DNA of 64,000 nt from Rana temporaria (taxonomy: Eukaryota > Chordata > Amphibia > Anura > Ranidae). Both the position numbers and the translations under genes were made by a program. Of this stretch, positions 21,768 through 33,073 are shown piece by piece. The stretch lies in assembly GCF_905171775.1 (NCBI RefSeq), contig NC_053496.1, positions 180,329,759-180,393,758 of the forward strand, written 5' to 3'. Position 1 is the stretch's first letter, and every line of letters begins with the position of its first letter. Below the pieces are notes generated by a model, which ran no database searches, was not told the DNA's origin, and saw nothing but the letters and a program-made list of their open reading frames with translations.

Positions 21768-24700
21768 ATGGAGGAGAACCAGAGTCACATGAATGAAAAG
21801 ATCCTAAAACTCACCCTGGAGATCATTTATCTGCTGACCGGAGAGGTGAGGAGGATTCTGGGAGGTCACATGACATCACTCTTATCTCTATTAATAAAAC
21901 ACAGACCTGACCGGAGAGGTGAGGAGGATTCTGGGAGGTCACATGACATCACTCTTATCTCTATTAATAAAACACAGACCTCACCGGAGAGGTGAGGAGG
22001 ATTCTGGGAGGTCACATGACATCACTCTTATCTCTATTAATAAAATACAGACCTGACCGGAGAGGTGAGGAGGATTCTGGGAGGTCACATGACATCACTC
22101 TTATCTCTATTAATAAAACACAGACCTGACCGGGGAGGTGAGGAGGATTCTGGGATTCTAACATGATATTCCTATTGGTTCCTCAATACAGAGATTTCCT
22201 CTTGTGAAGTCAGGTGATCACATGACCATCACAGTGCCTCCATGTGACTCCCTAAATCCTGAGAGACACAACATGGAGAAGGTTCTAGAAGTCACCAAGA
22301 AGATGATGGAGCTGCTGACAGGAGAGGTGAGCCGTGCCAGGAATTCTGGGACATTATCCAGTAACAGACAAGGGGTGTGTCTGGATGGTGACTGTATCAT
22401 TGTGTGTGTCAGGTTCCTATAAGGTGTCAGGATGTCACTGTCTATTTCTCCAAGGAGGAGTGGGAGTATTTAGAAGGACACAAGGATCTCTACAAGGACG
22501 TCATGATGGACAATCAGCCGCCCCTCACATCACCGGGTAAGAGGAGACTTTATTGTAAAGGAGAGAGCAGTACGGAGGCTCCACCTAGATCCCCCATCAT
22601 CTGATAAACACATAGAAACAATGTATTCAGTCAGTGTGTGTGTTTCCTACAGATGGATCCAGTAATGGGAACCCACCAGAGAGATGTCCCCGTCCTCTGT
22701 ATTCCCGGGATTCCACACAGGAAGGTCACACCATCCCCCACCATCCTCAGGTAGGTGGGACTGAGCAACTAGAACAGAATTCTAAGCTATGAGAGGACAT
22801 TCTTCTATGTAATCTCTTGTTCCATTCTACACACATATTCTATCATCTTTGGGGTTTAGGATGAGGAACTGAAAGACATCAAAGTTGAGATTAAAGAAGA
22901 AGAAGAGATGTCGATGAGTGGAGCTCAGCAGTCTATGGGAGGGGGAGGTCCTCTGTATTCCCGGGATTCCACACAGGAAGATCACACCATCCCCCACCAT
23001 TACAAGGTTGGTTGAACGGACCATCTGGGACATGGACTTGTGAGACGATGTGTGGATCTTTTCTATATGTGATGTCACATTATAAAATTTTAAGTTTCTA
23101 TCATTCTCCTGGTTTAGAGTGGAGATCCAATCGATATAGAATTTGAGGTGAAATCAGAAGAAGAAGAGACGTATGTGAGGGATGATCAGCAGTCTATGGA
23201 GGAGGATGGAATAACGGGGACATTTATAGAAGAGGACACTCCTACAGAGATCAGCACAGGTGGGTCATTAATAGTAAATACATTCACTATATAATTTATA
23301 TTGCACTTTACTCAGTAATAACACCTTCTCTATATACTCTGTGTTGTAAAGTACATAATTCTGACCAATCAACTATAAACTCTGTTTTGTATATTATATT
23401 CTCCTGACCCCTGCACTATATACTCTATGTTGTACATTACATAATTCTGATGCTATATAGTCCTAACTGTTGTATCTTATACATTATGTTGTACATGACA
23501 TAGTCCTGACTTCTGCTCTGCACCCTCTACACACTGCTATATATAAACGTAATATGTATTTTCTCTTCTGTTCATGGACGGACACAGCAGCATCTTGACC
23601 TTAGGGTATTATCCTCCTTTCTAGGAGATTGACTAGGCAGAAAAACAGCATGTTAAGTGTTAAACACTCCACGCAGTACAGTACCTCCCAGGGGGGGGCG
23701 GTTCCCCCGGGTACATCCCCCACTCTCTACTCTGCAGCCTCAGTTTTTTTCTGCCTAGCAAAGGAGAATGACATGGCTTCCCTGGGCCCATGTGCTCTGG
23801 AGATTTTTTTGCAATTTTCTTGCTTTTCTTTTTATTTTTTCCTGCATTTTTGGATCTTGAGATCTACAATCAACTGCCGACTGGGTGACAGGCTGGATCC
23901 TCGATCCTTGTAGTCCCCCCAAGTTCAGCCATCGAGCTTGTGCCGGCCTTTAGCTACGCGATGGGCCGTCCACAACATGCCCCGTTGCTCCAGGGGTGGC
24001 CGGTGAGCTATACGCTCCAGGGCACACATATGACCGGGCTCTATGTCCGTGTCACAGTGTGCCGGGCCGACAGCCATGCCGTAACTGCACAGACGTTGGT
24101 TCTGTCCGGGATGTCTCCAGCCGGTGGTCGCAGGACGGGTAAGAAGCAGTCCCCTTGCTTTGGCAGGGTGGTGCGGCTGGTGCATTCCTGGAGAGGTCGA
24201 ATGGGGGTCCGCCCTGCTTTCCTCTCTCCCTTCCTCTCCCTCCTTTCCCCCACGTTCTGGGTGGCGGGGTCGGCCATGAGGTGGGGGGTCTGTCTGGGGG
24301 GGCTCTATCCAGTGGCTGGGGGATGTGTCTGCTTAGGGGGTGCTGTTTTGCTGCCGTGTGTGCGGGTGGGGGCCTGCGGGGGTCCCGGGTGTTTTCACTG
24401 CTGTATGTGTGTTTTGTTTTGTTTTTTACTGCAATCGCGGCTGCCATTTTGGCGGCACCGGGTGCCTTTATTGGAGGTCGGCACCCATTTTCTTGTAGCC
24501 CACATGCTCTTTTTGCATGTCGGCGGCCATTTTGGAATGGGTTTTTGCCTCTAGTGGCTGAAAAATTGGCGCGAACGGCTCCAGCACACTTCCTGAGGGA
24601 CGGCACAGCACGGAGCAGCGCTCTGGGGCAGACAGCAGCAGTACAGGCATGGTCGGGTGGTGAGTCCTCTGGGGGTCCCCTGTTCTCTACTGCAGCCGGG

Positions 24701-27700
24701 AGGGTGACCTGTGGGTCTTGCCTTGCATTCCAAGGGTGGCAAAAGGGTGGGTCAGCATGGCGTCCGAACCGGATGCTTCTCCCCCAGACATGCCAGAGTT
24801 AACCCTTAGTGCCTCTGACACGGAATCGGGCCCAGCTACTGCTCCCGACCCTGGTTCCGAGGTGTCAGAGGATGCAGGCCTAGTCCACACGGACAGCGAA
24901 GAATGACTCTGCTTCAGGGTCAGCGCATGATAGGGCGCTAGTGGGAGCTCTTATCACTGCGGTGCGGAATACTCAGAAAATTGGAGGATTCGGCGGAGAC
25001 ATCTGAGATGTCGGTCCCTTTTGGGTTCCTGTAAGCCGTCCCGCACTGCAAAAGCGTTTCCTTGTGTTCCTTATCTGGAAAAAATGTTGTACAAGGAATG
25101 GGATCGGCCGCAAACGTTTTTTCTGTTCCAAAATGCTTTGCGGTCCGTTATCCTTTTGAGAAGGACTTCCTGAAAAAGTGGACCTCTCCTCCGTCAGTAG
25201 ACCCCCCTGTGTCCAGACTGAACAAAGCTACCACGTTGCCTGTGGAAGGGGCTCCCGCTTTCAAGGATCCCGCAGATAGGAGAGCTGAGGCTGTGGCCGC
25301 TCCATGTTCACAGTGGTGGGGTCGGCGGTGAGACCGGTCTTGGCTGGGGCTCTAGTGTCACAGACACTTACTGAACGGGCAAATTTGTTGCTTTAGGAGT
25401 TGGAGGAGCATCAAGCCCCTCCGGACTGTGTGGCGCTGGCCGATCAGTTGGTGCAGGGCCTAAAATTTGTCTGTGAGTCAGCCCTGGATACGCTTCCCTT
25501 GCTCTCCAGGGCCTCGGCCTACGCGGTGGTATTGAGCCGCCTTGTCTGACTGAAGTGTTGGTCTGCGGACCAGTCTTCTAAGAAGGCCTTGGTGGACTTA
25601 CCCTTTAAGGGTCAAAGGCTTTTTGGGGCTTCTCTAGATGACATCATAAAAGATGCCACGGGAGGTAAGAGCACTCTGCTCCCACAATCTGGTAAAGGTA
25701 AGGAGCCTCGCCGTAGGCAGGGGCCCTCCTTTACCGCCCCCAAGCGTTTTTTTTCATCCGCCCGGTGCTGCAGGTAAACGTTCCCAGGGCACTAAGGTGC
25801 CTGCTGAAGGGCAGAAGCGCCCCTGGTTCCGCAAGCCCAACAAGCCTGCGGATAAACCTGCTTCCACATGAAGGTCTGCCCCCACCCATCTCTCGGGTGG
25901 GGGGTCGTGTTTGCGGCTCGGTGAATGTCTCTTCTTTCCGACCGGTGGGTTTGCGAAGTAGTTTCCTCGGGGTACAAGATAGAGTTTCTCTCTTGTCCAC
26001 CAAACAGATTTTTTCCTTCCAACCTCCAGCTTCCTCCGGGTCGTCGGGAGGCCCTGTTTGGGGCTGTTCAGGATCTGCTGGTCAGGGGGGTGATCGTGCC
26101 GGTTCCTTTACTGGAACGGCTTCAGGGGTTTTACTCCAATCTGTTTGTAGCCCCCAAGAAGGAAGGGGGCCGTCCAATCCTGGATCTCAAGGCCCTCAAC
26201 TGTTTTGTCAAGGTGCAAACGTTGAGGATGGAGTCGGTTTGCTCTGTAGTAGCGGCACTCCATCTAGGGAATTTCCTGGCGTCCTTGGATATCAAGGACG
26301 CGTACTTGCATATCCCCATTTCTGCGCTTTGCAGTCGGGGAGGACCACTTTCAATTTGTGGCCCTCCCTTTCGGCCTGGCTTTGGCGCCAAGGGTTTTCA
26401 CCAAGGTGGCGCGGGATCGCTATTGTAGGATACCTGGACGATCTTCTTCTGAGAGCTTCTTCAAGCTCAGATTTAGAGGTGGATGTGTCTATCACCTGCC
26501 AGACCCTACGGGAATTCGGTTGGCTGCTAAATGTTCAGAAGTCGGTGTTGGTACCGTCTCAGCGCCTGGAATACCTGGGGTTTATCCTGGATTCCTCAGG
26601 GAGTTTTTCTTCCCATGGAGAAACTACAGACACTTCAAACTGCGGTGCAGCGGTTGGCGACCCAAAAGTGGTCGTCGCTTCGCTATTGCATGCGAGTTCT
26701 GGGCCTCATGGTGGCCTCCTTTGAGACGGTTCCGTATGCTCAATTCCAAACTCGAGTGTTACAGAGAGAAATTCTGTCGCGTTGGGACAAGCTTCCTTTG
26801 TCTCTGGATTACCAAGTCCGGGTGAGTCGCCTGGTCAGGTCCTCGCTAGTGTGGTGGCTGACATCTCCGGTGCTTCGGGCCGGGAAGTCGTTCCTGCCGT
26901 GCCATTGGACGGTGGTCACGACGGATGCCAGTCTCTCCGGCTGGGGGGGAGTCTGGGATGTTCAGTCAGCCCAGGGGCGCTGGACTCGGGAAGAGTCCCG
27001 CCTGCCAATCAATGTCCTGGAACTCCGGGCAATTAGGCTGTGCCTCTCCAAGTGGTCTCTGAGACTGCAGGGCCGCCCGGTCAGGATTCAGTCAGACAAC
27101 GCCTCAACTGTGGTGTATGTCAATCATCAAGGGGGCACACGGAGCTCGGCTGCAGCAGCGGAAGTCGCTCACATCCTCCGAAAAGAGCCGGAACGTTCTT
27201 TTCGGCCGTTTACATTCCGGGCGTAAAGACCTGGCAGGCGGACTACCTAAGTCGCCAAACACTAGACCAAGGAGAATGGTCGCTACACCCGGATGTGTTT
27301 CAGAGTCTGTGTCTGAAATGGGGCACTCCAGATGTGGATCTTCTGGCATCCCGACTCAATCGGAAGGTGTCATGGTTCGTGGCCAGGTCAAGTGACCCGT
27401 GGGCGGACGCGTCAGACGAGTTGGTGGCACCGTGGGGTCACTATCGCCTAATCTACGCCTTCCCTCGTCTACTACGCAGAGTAGAAGCCGAGGGGATACC
27501 AACAATCCTGATTGCTCCGGATTGGCCTTGTCCCTGGTACGTGGATCTGGTGCGTCTGGTGGCAGATGTTCCGTTGCACCTGCCACTGCAAGAGGATCTT
27601 CTGTCGCAGGGTCCTATCTTTCATCCTGCTTTACAGTCGTTGGCTTTAACGGCGTGGCTATTGAAAGCCAGGTGCTGAGGGACTGAGGTTTGTTGGATTC

Positions 27701-30700
27701 GGTGATCTCTACCATGCTGCGGGGCGCGGAAGTCTAATTCCCGGGAAAGATTTACCATCGTACGTGGAAGGCTTACATCTCTATGTGTGAGGAGATGAAT
27801 TGGCACCCCCGTACATACGTGATGTCCCGGATTCTGCTGTTTTTACAGCGCGGAGTGGATCAGGCCCTCACCTTAAGTACGATTAAGGGTCAGATTTCGG
27901 CCTTGGCTGTTTTCTTTCAGCGGCCCTTGGTGGCGCACTCTCTGGTGTGTTCGCTTGTGCAGGGGATTCGGCATGTGGCCCCTCCTGTGCGTCCCCCACT
28001 GCCTCTGTGGGCCTTGAATTTAGTCCTCTCCGTGCTTCAGAAGCCTCCGTTTGAGAGCATTAGGGAGATTTCCTTATTGACTCTACCCCCAGAAGGTGTT
28101 TTTTCTGGTGGCAATAATTACATCGGTCAGACGGGCGTCTGAATTGGCGGCCTTGTCTTGCAAGGCTCCCTATTTGGTCATCCACAGGGATAAGGTGGTG
28201 CTGCTTCCGCAGCAGTTGTTCCTTCCTAAGGTTGTTTCGGCTTTTCACATTAATGAGGACATTGTTCTTCCATCCTTGTGTCCTCGGCCGGCGAACCCAA
28301 AAGAGGCTGCGTTGCACTCCTTGGACGTGGTTCGAGCCCTACGGGTGTACCTGTCTGCTACGGCTCCGTTTCGGAAGTCGGACTCACTGTTCGTGTCCGT
28401 GACTGGTTTTTAGAAGGGTCTGGCAGTCTCGACGGCCACCATTTCTAGGTGGATCAGGCAGGTCGTGCTTCAGGCCTATGCCCTAAAGGGGCGGGCGCCC
28501 CCCTTCCCGGTTACAGCGCTCTCGACCAGGGCGATTGGTGCCTCTTGGGTTTTCCACCATCAAGCGTCTGTTTTACAGGTGTGTAAGGCAGCGACCTGGT
28601 CGTCAATCCACACCTTCTCAAAGTTCTATAAGGTGGATGTGAGTGGATCTTCGGATGCCTCCTTCGGCCGCAAGGTTTTGCAGGCGGCTGTTTAAGGTTG
28701 AAGTTCCTCCGTTGAGGAGCTCTGGTTTGTTTGGAGTGAAGTTAGTTTGCTGTGTTTTCCCACCCCTCGATTTTTTGACGCTGCTTGGGGACGTCCCTAA
28801 GGTCCAGATGCTGCTGTGTCTGTCCATGAACGAAAGAGAAAATAGGATTTTTGTACTCACCATAAAATCCATTTCTCTGAGTTCATGAACGGACACAGCA
28901 CCCACCCCTCCTTTGTTTGTACTGCTTGTTTACGAACTGAGGCTGCAGAGCGGAGAGTGGGGGATGTTCCTGGGGGAACCGCCCCCTGGGAGGTACTGTA
29001 CTGTGTAAAGTGTTTAACACTTAACATGCTGTTTTTCTGCCTAGTCAATCTCCTAGAAAGGAGGATAATGCCCTAAGGTCAAGATGCTGCTGTGTCCGTC
29101 CATGAACTCAGAGAAATGGATTTTCCGGTGAGTACAAAAATACTATTTTTTTTAAATCTGATGATGTGATTGGCGCACAGACATGTTGATAATAATGTGA
29201 TAACGTCCTCCAACATTGGAGCCTTAAACAGAAAGTGATAATGAGGGAGGAGTCAGTAACCCAATGATTGTGGTCTTCAGTCTTCATCTTGGTTGTTCTC
29301 CCCCCATCCTCACTCTCTGACCTCTGGTGGGGCTCAGCCCCGCTGTTATTCATGACTAAATCATGGACTAAATAAGGAAGTGCAGGACTTCTTGTGTTGG
29401 GAAGATGGCAATGAGTGATAGAGGGGGAAGGGACACTCGTCCTATAATCTTCTCATCACTGTCACTCCTATAAAAGACAGTTCTCGTTGTTTCCTCACTC
29501 TCTGACTAAGGTCCATGAATAAAGAAATGATCTGGTAGGAGATCAGAGGACCCATTTACTAGTTACCTTGAGGGGGGAATTGTAAGATCCTCAGAGACAA
29601 AGCTGCCTGATGTGGGCGGAGTCCTGGTTTAGGGGAACCAATCAGCTCATGTCTAGTAATAATCTTTGTATTTCTATTTTAGTAGATGGACGGGAGATGA
29701 GGAAAACCTCAGAGGATTGTCTCACTTTGTCTCCAGACTGTAAAGTAGAAGATGAGGACATCACACAGTATAGTCCAGGAGAAAACCCGACTACCTCAAA
29801 TGTCCATCCGGCACCAAACAGATGCTTTGGACTAAAATCCACTCTTGTCACACATCAAATGTCTCACAGGGGGGAAAAGCCGTATTCCTGCCCTGAGTGC
29901 GGGAAATGTTTCTCCAAGAAATCCGTTCTCACGGGACATCAAAGACTGCACACGGGGGAAAAGCCGTATTCCTGCCCTGAGTGCGGGAAATGTTTCTCCA
30001 AGAAATCCGTTCTCACGGGACATCAGAGACTGCACACGGGGGAAAAGCCGTATTCCTGTTCTGAGTGCGGGAAATGTTTTAGACACAAATCATCTCTTCA
30101 TGCACATAAAATGTCTCACACAGGGGAAAAGCCGTATTCCTGCCCTGAGTGCGGGAAATGTTTTTCCATGAAATGCCATCTCAACAGCCATCAGAAATTG
30201 CACACAGGAGAGAAGCCGTATTCCTGTTCTCAGTGCGGGAAATGTTTTGTTGACAAATCACATCTTGTTACACATCAAAGGTCTCACACGGGGGAAAAGC
30301 CGTATTCCTGTCCTGAGTGTGGCAAATGTTTTTTATATAAATCGATTCTTGTCACACATCAAAGATCTCACACAGGGGAGAAGCCTTTTTGTTGTTCAGA
30401 GTGCGGGAAATGTTTTATAATAAAATCTGATTTGGTCACACATCAGAGATCTCACACGGGGGAGAAGCCATATTGTTGTCCTGAGTGCGGGAAATGTTTT
30501 GCCACTAAGTCATATCTTTGCAAACATCAAAGGACTCACACGGGGGAAAAGCCGTTTTCCTGTTCTGAGTGCGGAAAATGCTTTGAACTAAAATCAAGTC
30601 GTGGCACACATGAAAGGTCTCACATGCAGGAGAAGCCGCATTCCTGTCCTGAGTGCGGGAAATGTTTTTTATATGAATCGCAACTTGTCAGACATCAAAG

Positions 30701-31160
30701 AATTCACACAGGAGAGAGGCCTTTTTGTTGTTCAGAGTGCGGGAAATGTTTTTTAGATAAGTACGCTCTTAATACTCATCAGAAACTGCACACAGGTGAG
30801 AAGTTATATTCCTGTTCTGAGTGTGGGAAATGTTTTATGAAAAAAAATGATTTGGTCACACATCAGAGATCTCACACGGGGGAGAAGCCATATTCCTGCC
30901 CTGAGTGCGGGAAATGTTTTTCCAGGAAATCCCTTCTCACGATCCATCAGATATTGCACACAGATGAGAAGCCATATTCCTGCCCTGTGTGTGGAAAATA
31001 TTTTTCACAGAATTCCAGTCTTCACAGACATCGGAGATCTCACACGGGGGAGAAGCCATATTCCTGCCCTGAGTGCCGGAAATGTTTTTCACAGAAGTCC
31101 GATCTTTCCAGACATCGGAGATCTCACACGAGGGAGAAGCCACTTTCCTGTCCTGAGTGA
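21768..31160 (+). CDS. ZNF-C: FAX/KRAB-type C2H2 zinc finger protein (7 exons)
   Basis: Coding exons: 21768-21845, 22192-22326, 22413-22536, 22653-22750, 22860-23006, 23118-23259 and 29686-31160, giving 733 codons including the stop. Exon 1 is MEENQSHMNEK to LLTGE; exon 3 is the KRAB-like box with FSKEEWEYL and LYKDVMMDN; exon 5 has psi-K-x-E sites IKVE and IKEE. Intron 6 is about 6.4 kb instead of 0.85 kb because a DIRS-like element sits in it; intron 1 carries five donor-bearing 73-bp repeats. All exon borders and phases are intact despite both. Exon 7 shares the hinge deletion with ZNF-B. Confidence 0.88.
21841..22160 (+). repeat. 73-bp donor-bearing minisatellite, 5 units (ZNF-C intron 1)
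   Basis: GAG-GTGAGG donors recur at 21846, 21919, 21992, 22065 and 22138, exactly 73 bases apart. Each unit also has a pyrimidine stretch and CACAG (or AATACAG) 14 bases before its GT. The first donor is the true exon 1 donor. Confidence 0.93.
22413..22536 (+). CDS. KRAB-A-like exon of ZNF-C
   Basis: Exon 3, phase 0 to 1: DVTVYFSKEEWEYL then EGHKDLYKDVMMDN. FSKEEW is closer to mammalian KRAB than the FSMEEW of its neighbours. Confidence 0.85.
23310..23525. repeat. Degenerate TA-rich repeat in intron 6 of ZNF-C
   Basis: Same as 15755-15965; it lies just before the DIRS-like insertion. Confidence 0.55.
23571..23750 (+). repeat. Left inverted terminal repeat of the DIRS-like element
   Basis: Begins GTTCATGGACGGACACAGCA and contains AGGAGATTGACTAGGCAGAA. 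It is matched in reverse complement by the right terminus. Confidence 0.85.
24756..25870 (+). pseudogene. DIRS gag-like region, decayed
   Basis: Several short frames with no shared register: an acidic stretch from ATG 24756 (SEPDASPPDMPELTLS), a piece near 25062-25331 and a basic, Pro/Lys-rich piece near 25650-25870. Stops and shifts separate them. The gag assignment rests on position before the reverse transcriptase, not on a recognised domain. Confidence 0.5.
25925..26720 (+). pseudogene. DIRS reverse transcriptase remnant
   Basis: Motifs in order: YSNLFVAPKKEGGRPILDLK, then FLASLDIKDAYLHIPI in one frame; ALPFGLALAPRVFTKV in a second frame (from 26358); GYLDDLLL in a third (about 26430). 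The next motif region, LGFILDSSG, ends this part. At least two frameshifts separate the motifs, so it is inactive, although the YLDD catalytic Asp pair survives. Confidence 0.87.
26850..27678 (+). pseudogene. DIRS RNase H and following domain remnant
   Basis: TTDASLSGWGGVW, INVLELRAIRLCL and IQSDNASTVVYVNHQGG show the RNase H fold with its Asp-Glu-Asp residues. After a shift the frame continues with QADYLSR and DLLASRLNRKVSWFVAR to 27678, typical of the segment between RNase H and the recombinase in DIRS elements. Confidence 0.85.
27783..28695 (+). pseudogene. DIRS tyrosine recombinase remnant
   Basis: An N-terminal core-binding-like part (LTLSTIKGQISALAVFF), then AIITSVRRASELAAL with the first catalytic Arg, then HHQASVLQVCKAATWSS and HTFSKFY near the end, matching the DIRS recombinase C-terminus with the catalytic Tyr in SKFY. 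Frame changes near 28100 and a TAG at 28411 break it. Confidence 0.82.
28930..29106 (-). repeat. Right inverted terminal repeat of the DIRS-like element
   Basis: Reverse complement of the left repeat, with small differences in the G-run and near CACTTTACACAG. Confidence 0.85.
29469..29475 (+). promoter_or_regulatory. Candidate internal TATA box upstream of ZNF-C exon 7
   Basis: TATAAAA 141 bases before in-frame ATG 29610. In this gene it could matter more because the DIRS insertion lengthens the intron. Confidence 0.25.
29686..31160 (+). CDS. Zinc-finger exon of ZNF-C (half finger plus 15 fingers)
   Basis: Tandem TAGTAG acceptor (29683 or 29686). The same hinge-to-half-finger junction as ZNF-B is followed by 15 complete fingers, the longest array here. 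Fingers 1 and 2 are identical. Finger 9 has FELKSSRGTH, where the conserved helix Leu is Arg, likely weakening the fold. Finger 14 reads GKYF for GKCF. The linker after finger 9 is MQEKP and that after finger 13 TDEKP. Finger 15 (FSQKSDLSRHRRSH) has no equivalent in B. It ends LSCPE. Confidence 0.93.
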
Positions 31161-31585
31161 GGGAATTGTTCCTCACTGAAGTCCTGTCTTCCTGTACATC
31201 CGGGGTCCCACACAACCCTCGAGGTGTATTAGTGAGTGCGGGAAATGTCTTGTATGTGAATGTTGCTGGACATGTGGGGAAGAAGCACACCCTGATATAC
31301 ACCTCAGATATACTCCATGGCTGATCTTCATCATGTAAGTAACAGTTGATAAGGAGATCAGAGATCACCAAAGACATGGATGAAGTGTTGTACCGTATCG
31401 GACATTGATAGCAGGAGAAAAATAAAAATGGAGTCCTTACCTCTCATAGGTTTGGCAGGAAGCGCAGTTTCTTCTCATTGTTCTAACAAGTTATTTTCCC
31501 GACCAATCGGATTTCTACCTTTATTACTTCCTGATTTTATGTCTGTAATCTTCTTCAAATTATAATAAAACATTTATTGAAAACT
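31161..31585 (+). other. 3' UTR of ZNF-C
   Basis: Conserved 3' block as in A and B, with AATAAA at 31422 and 31564. Confidence 0.75.
31564..31569 (+). terminator. Poly(A) signal, ZNF-C
   Basis: AATAAA in the conserved 3' block. Confidence 0.6.
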
Positions 31586-31652
31586 CTTGTGTGTGTCGGT
31601 GCAATGATGACAATCTTCCATATCCAGACATTGTTCATGGGGTGAGGCTTAA

Positions 31653-32395
31653 AACCACTTAAGACCCGGACCATGATGCAGCTAAAGGACCCAAGCAGTT
31701 TTTGCGATTCGTCACTGCGTCGCTTTAACTGACAATTGCGCGGTCGTGCGGCATGGCTCCCAAACAAAATTGGCGTCCCTTTTTCCCCACAAATAGAGCT
31801 TTCTTTTGGTCACCTCTGCGGTTTTTATTTTTGCGCTATAAACAAAAATAGAGCGACAATTTTGAAAAAAAAAGCAATATTTTTTCCTTTTTGCTGTAAT
31901 AAATATCCCTCAAAAGAAGATTTATAAAAAAAACTATTTTTTTCCTCAGTTTAGGCCGATACGTATTCTTCTACCTATTTTTGGTAAAAAAAATCACAAT
32001 AAGCGTTTATCGATTGGTTTGCGCAAAATTTATAGCGTTTACAAAATAAGGGATAGTTTTATGGCATTTTTATAAAAAAAAATGTTTTTGTTACTATTTA
32101 GCGATTTTTTTCGTGACTGCGACATTATGGCGGACGCATCGGACAATTTTGACACATTTTGGGACCATTGTCATTTTCACAGCAAAAAAGGTGCAATAAA
32201 AATGCATTGTTTACTGTGGAAATGACAATCGCAGTTTAGGAGTTAACCACTAGGGGCGCTGTAGGGGTAAAGTGTGACCTCATATGTGTTTTCTAACTGT
32301 AGGGGGGGCGGGGCTGGACGTGTGACGTCACTGATCGCCTTTCCCTATATCAGGGAACACACGATCACTGACACTGCCACAACGAAGAACGGGAT
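31653..32395 (+). mobile_element. TTAACCACTTAAG-type DNA element, copy 1
   Basis: Begins at a TTAA (31649-31652) with AACCACTTAAGACCC and continues through TTGCGCGGTCGTGCGGC and ATAGAGCTTTCTTTTGG. It matches 45492-46330 and, inverted, 61743-62717. The right end runs into the AC-rich repeat. No transposase frame. Confidence 0.65.
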
Positions 32396-32400
32396 AGGTG

Positions 32401-32935
32401 TGTTTACACACAGACAGTACATATACACACACACAGTACATACACACACAGACAGTACATATACACACAGACAGTACATACACACACAGACAGTACATAC
32501 ACACACAGTCAGTACATACACACACAGACAGTACATACACACACAGACAGTACATATACACACAGACAGTACATACACACACAGACAGTACATACACACA
32601 CAGACAGTACATACACACACAGACAGTACATACACACACAGACAGTACATATACACACAGACAGTACATATACACACAGACAGTACATACACACACAGAC
32701 AGTACATACACACACAGACAGTACATACACACACAGTCAGTACATATACACACAGACAGTACATATACACACAGACAGTACATATACACACACAGACAGT
32801 ACATACACACACAGACAGTACATACACACACAGTCAGTACATATACACACAGACAGTACATATACACACAGACAGTACATATACACACACAGACAGTACA
32901 TATACACACAGACAGTACATACACACACAGACCGT
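32401..32935. repeat. ~19-bp minisatellite (CAGTACATACACACACAGA)
   Basis: About 28 units with the CAGTACATA(C/T)ACACACA pattern and occasional CAGTCAG variants. Thr/His-rich or Cys/Val-rich frames across it are artefacts. Confidence 0.95.
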
Positions 32936-33073
32936 TGTAGTGTCACAGTTTGCTGCTTATCGTACATAGCGTTCCAATGGGTTTACGACAGTACACACCA
33001 GCGAACCCGGCATTCAGGGCGACATGGATTTAGAGGAAAGTGGCCTGTCGGTCTCGCTCCTGGCTCTTTTTTT

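Larger units (their letters stand above)
23563..29144 (+). mobile_element. DIRS-like retroelement in ZNF-C intron 6
   Basis: Comparison with intron 6 of ZNF-B (GTATTTGTTTTTAAATCTG) places a 5.6-kb insert here. Its ends are inverted repeats: 23571-23750 matches the reverse complement of 28930-29106. Just inside the right end, 28795-28905 repeats terminal sequence, as expected of the internal complementary region of DIRS elements. In between are reverse transcriptase, RNase H and tyrosine-recombinase remnants, the diagnostic DIRS set. No target duplication is obvious, which also fits. Confidence 0.87.

Noticed and set aside
23940..24802. 200-codon GC-rich frames on both strands
   Set aside because: They lie in the untranslated 5' part of the DIRS-like element and have no recognisable domain.
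32274..32969. Long Thr/His/Gln-rich and antisense Cys/Val-rich open frames
   Set aside because: They are translations of the ~19-bp CAGTACATACACACA minisatellite in several frames on both strands.
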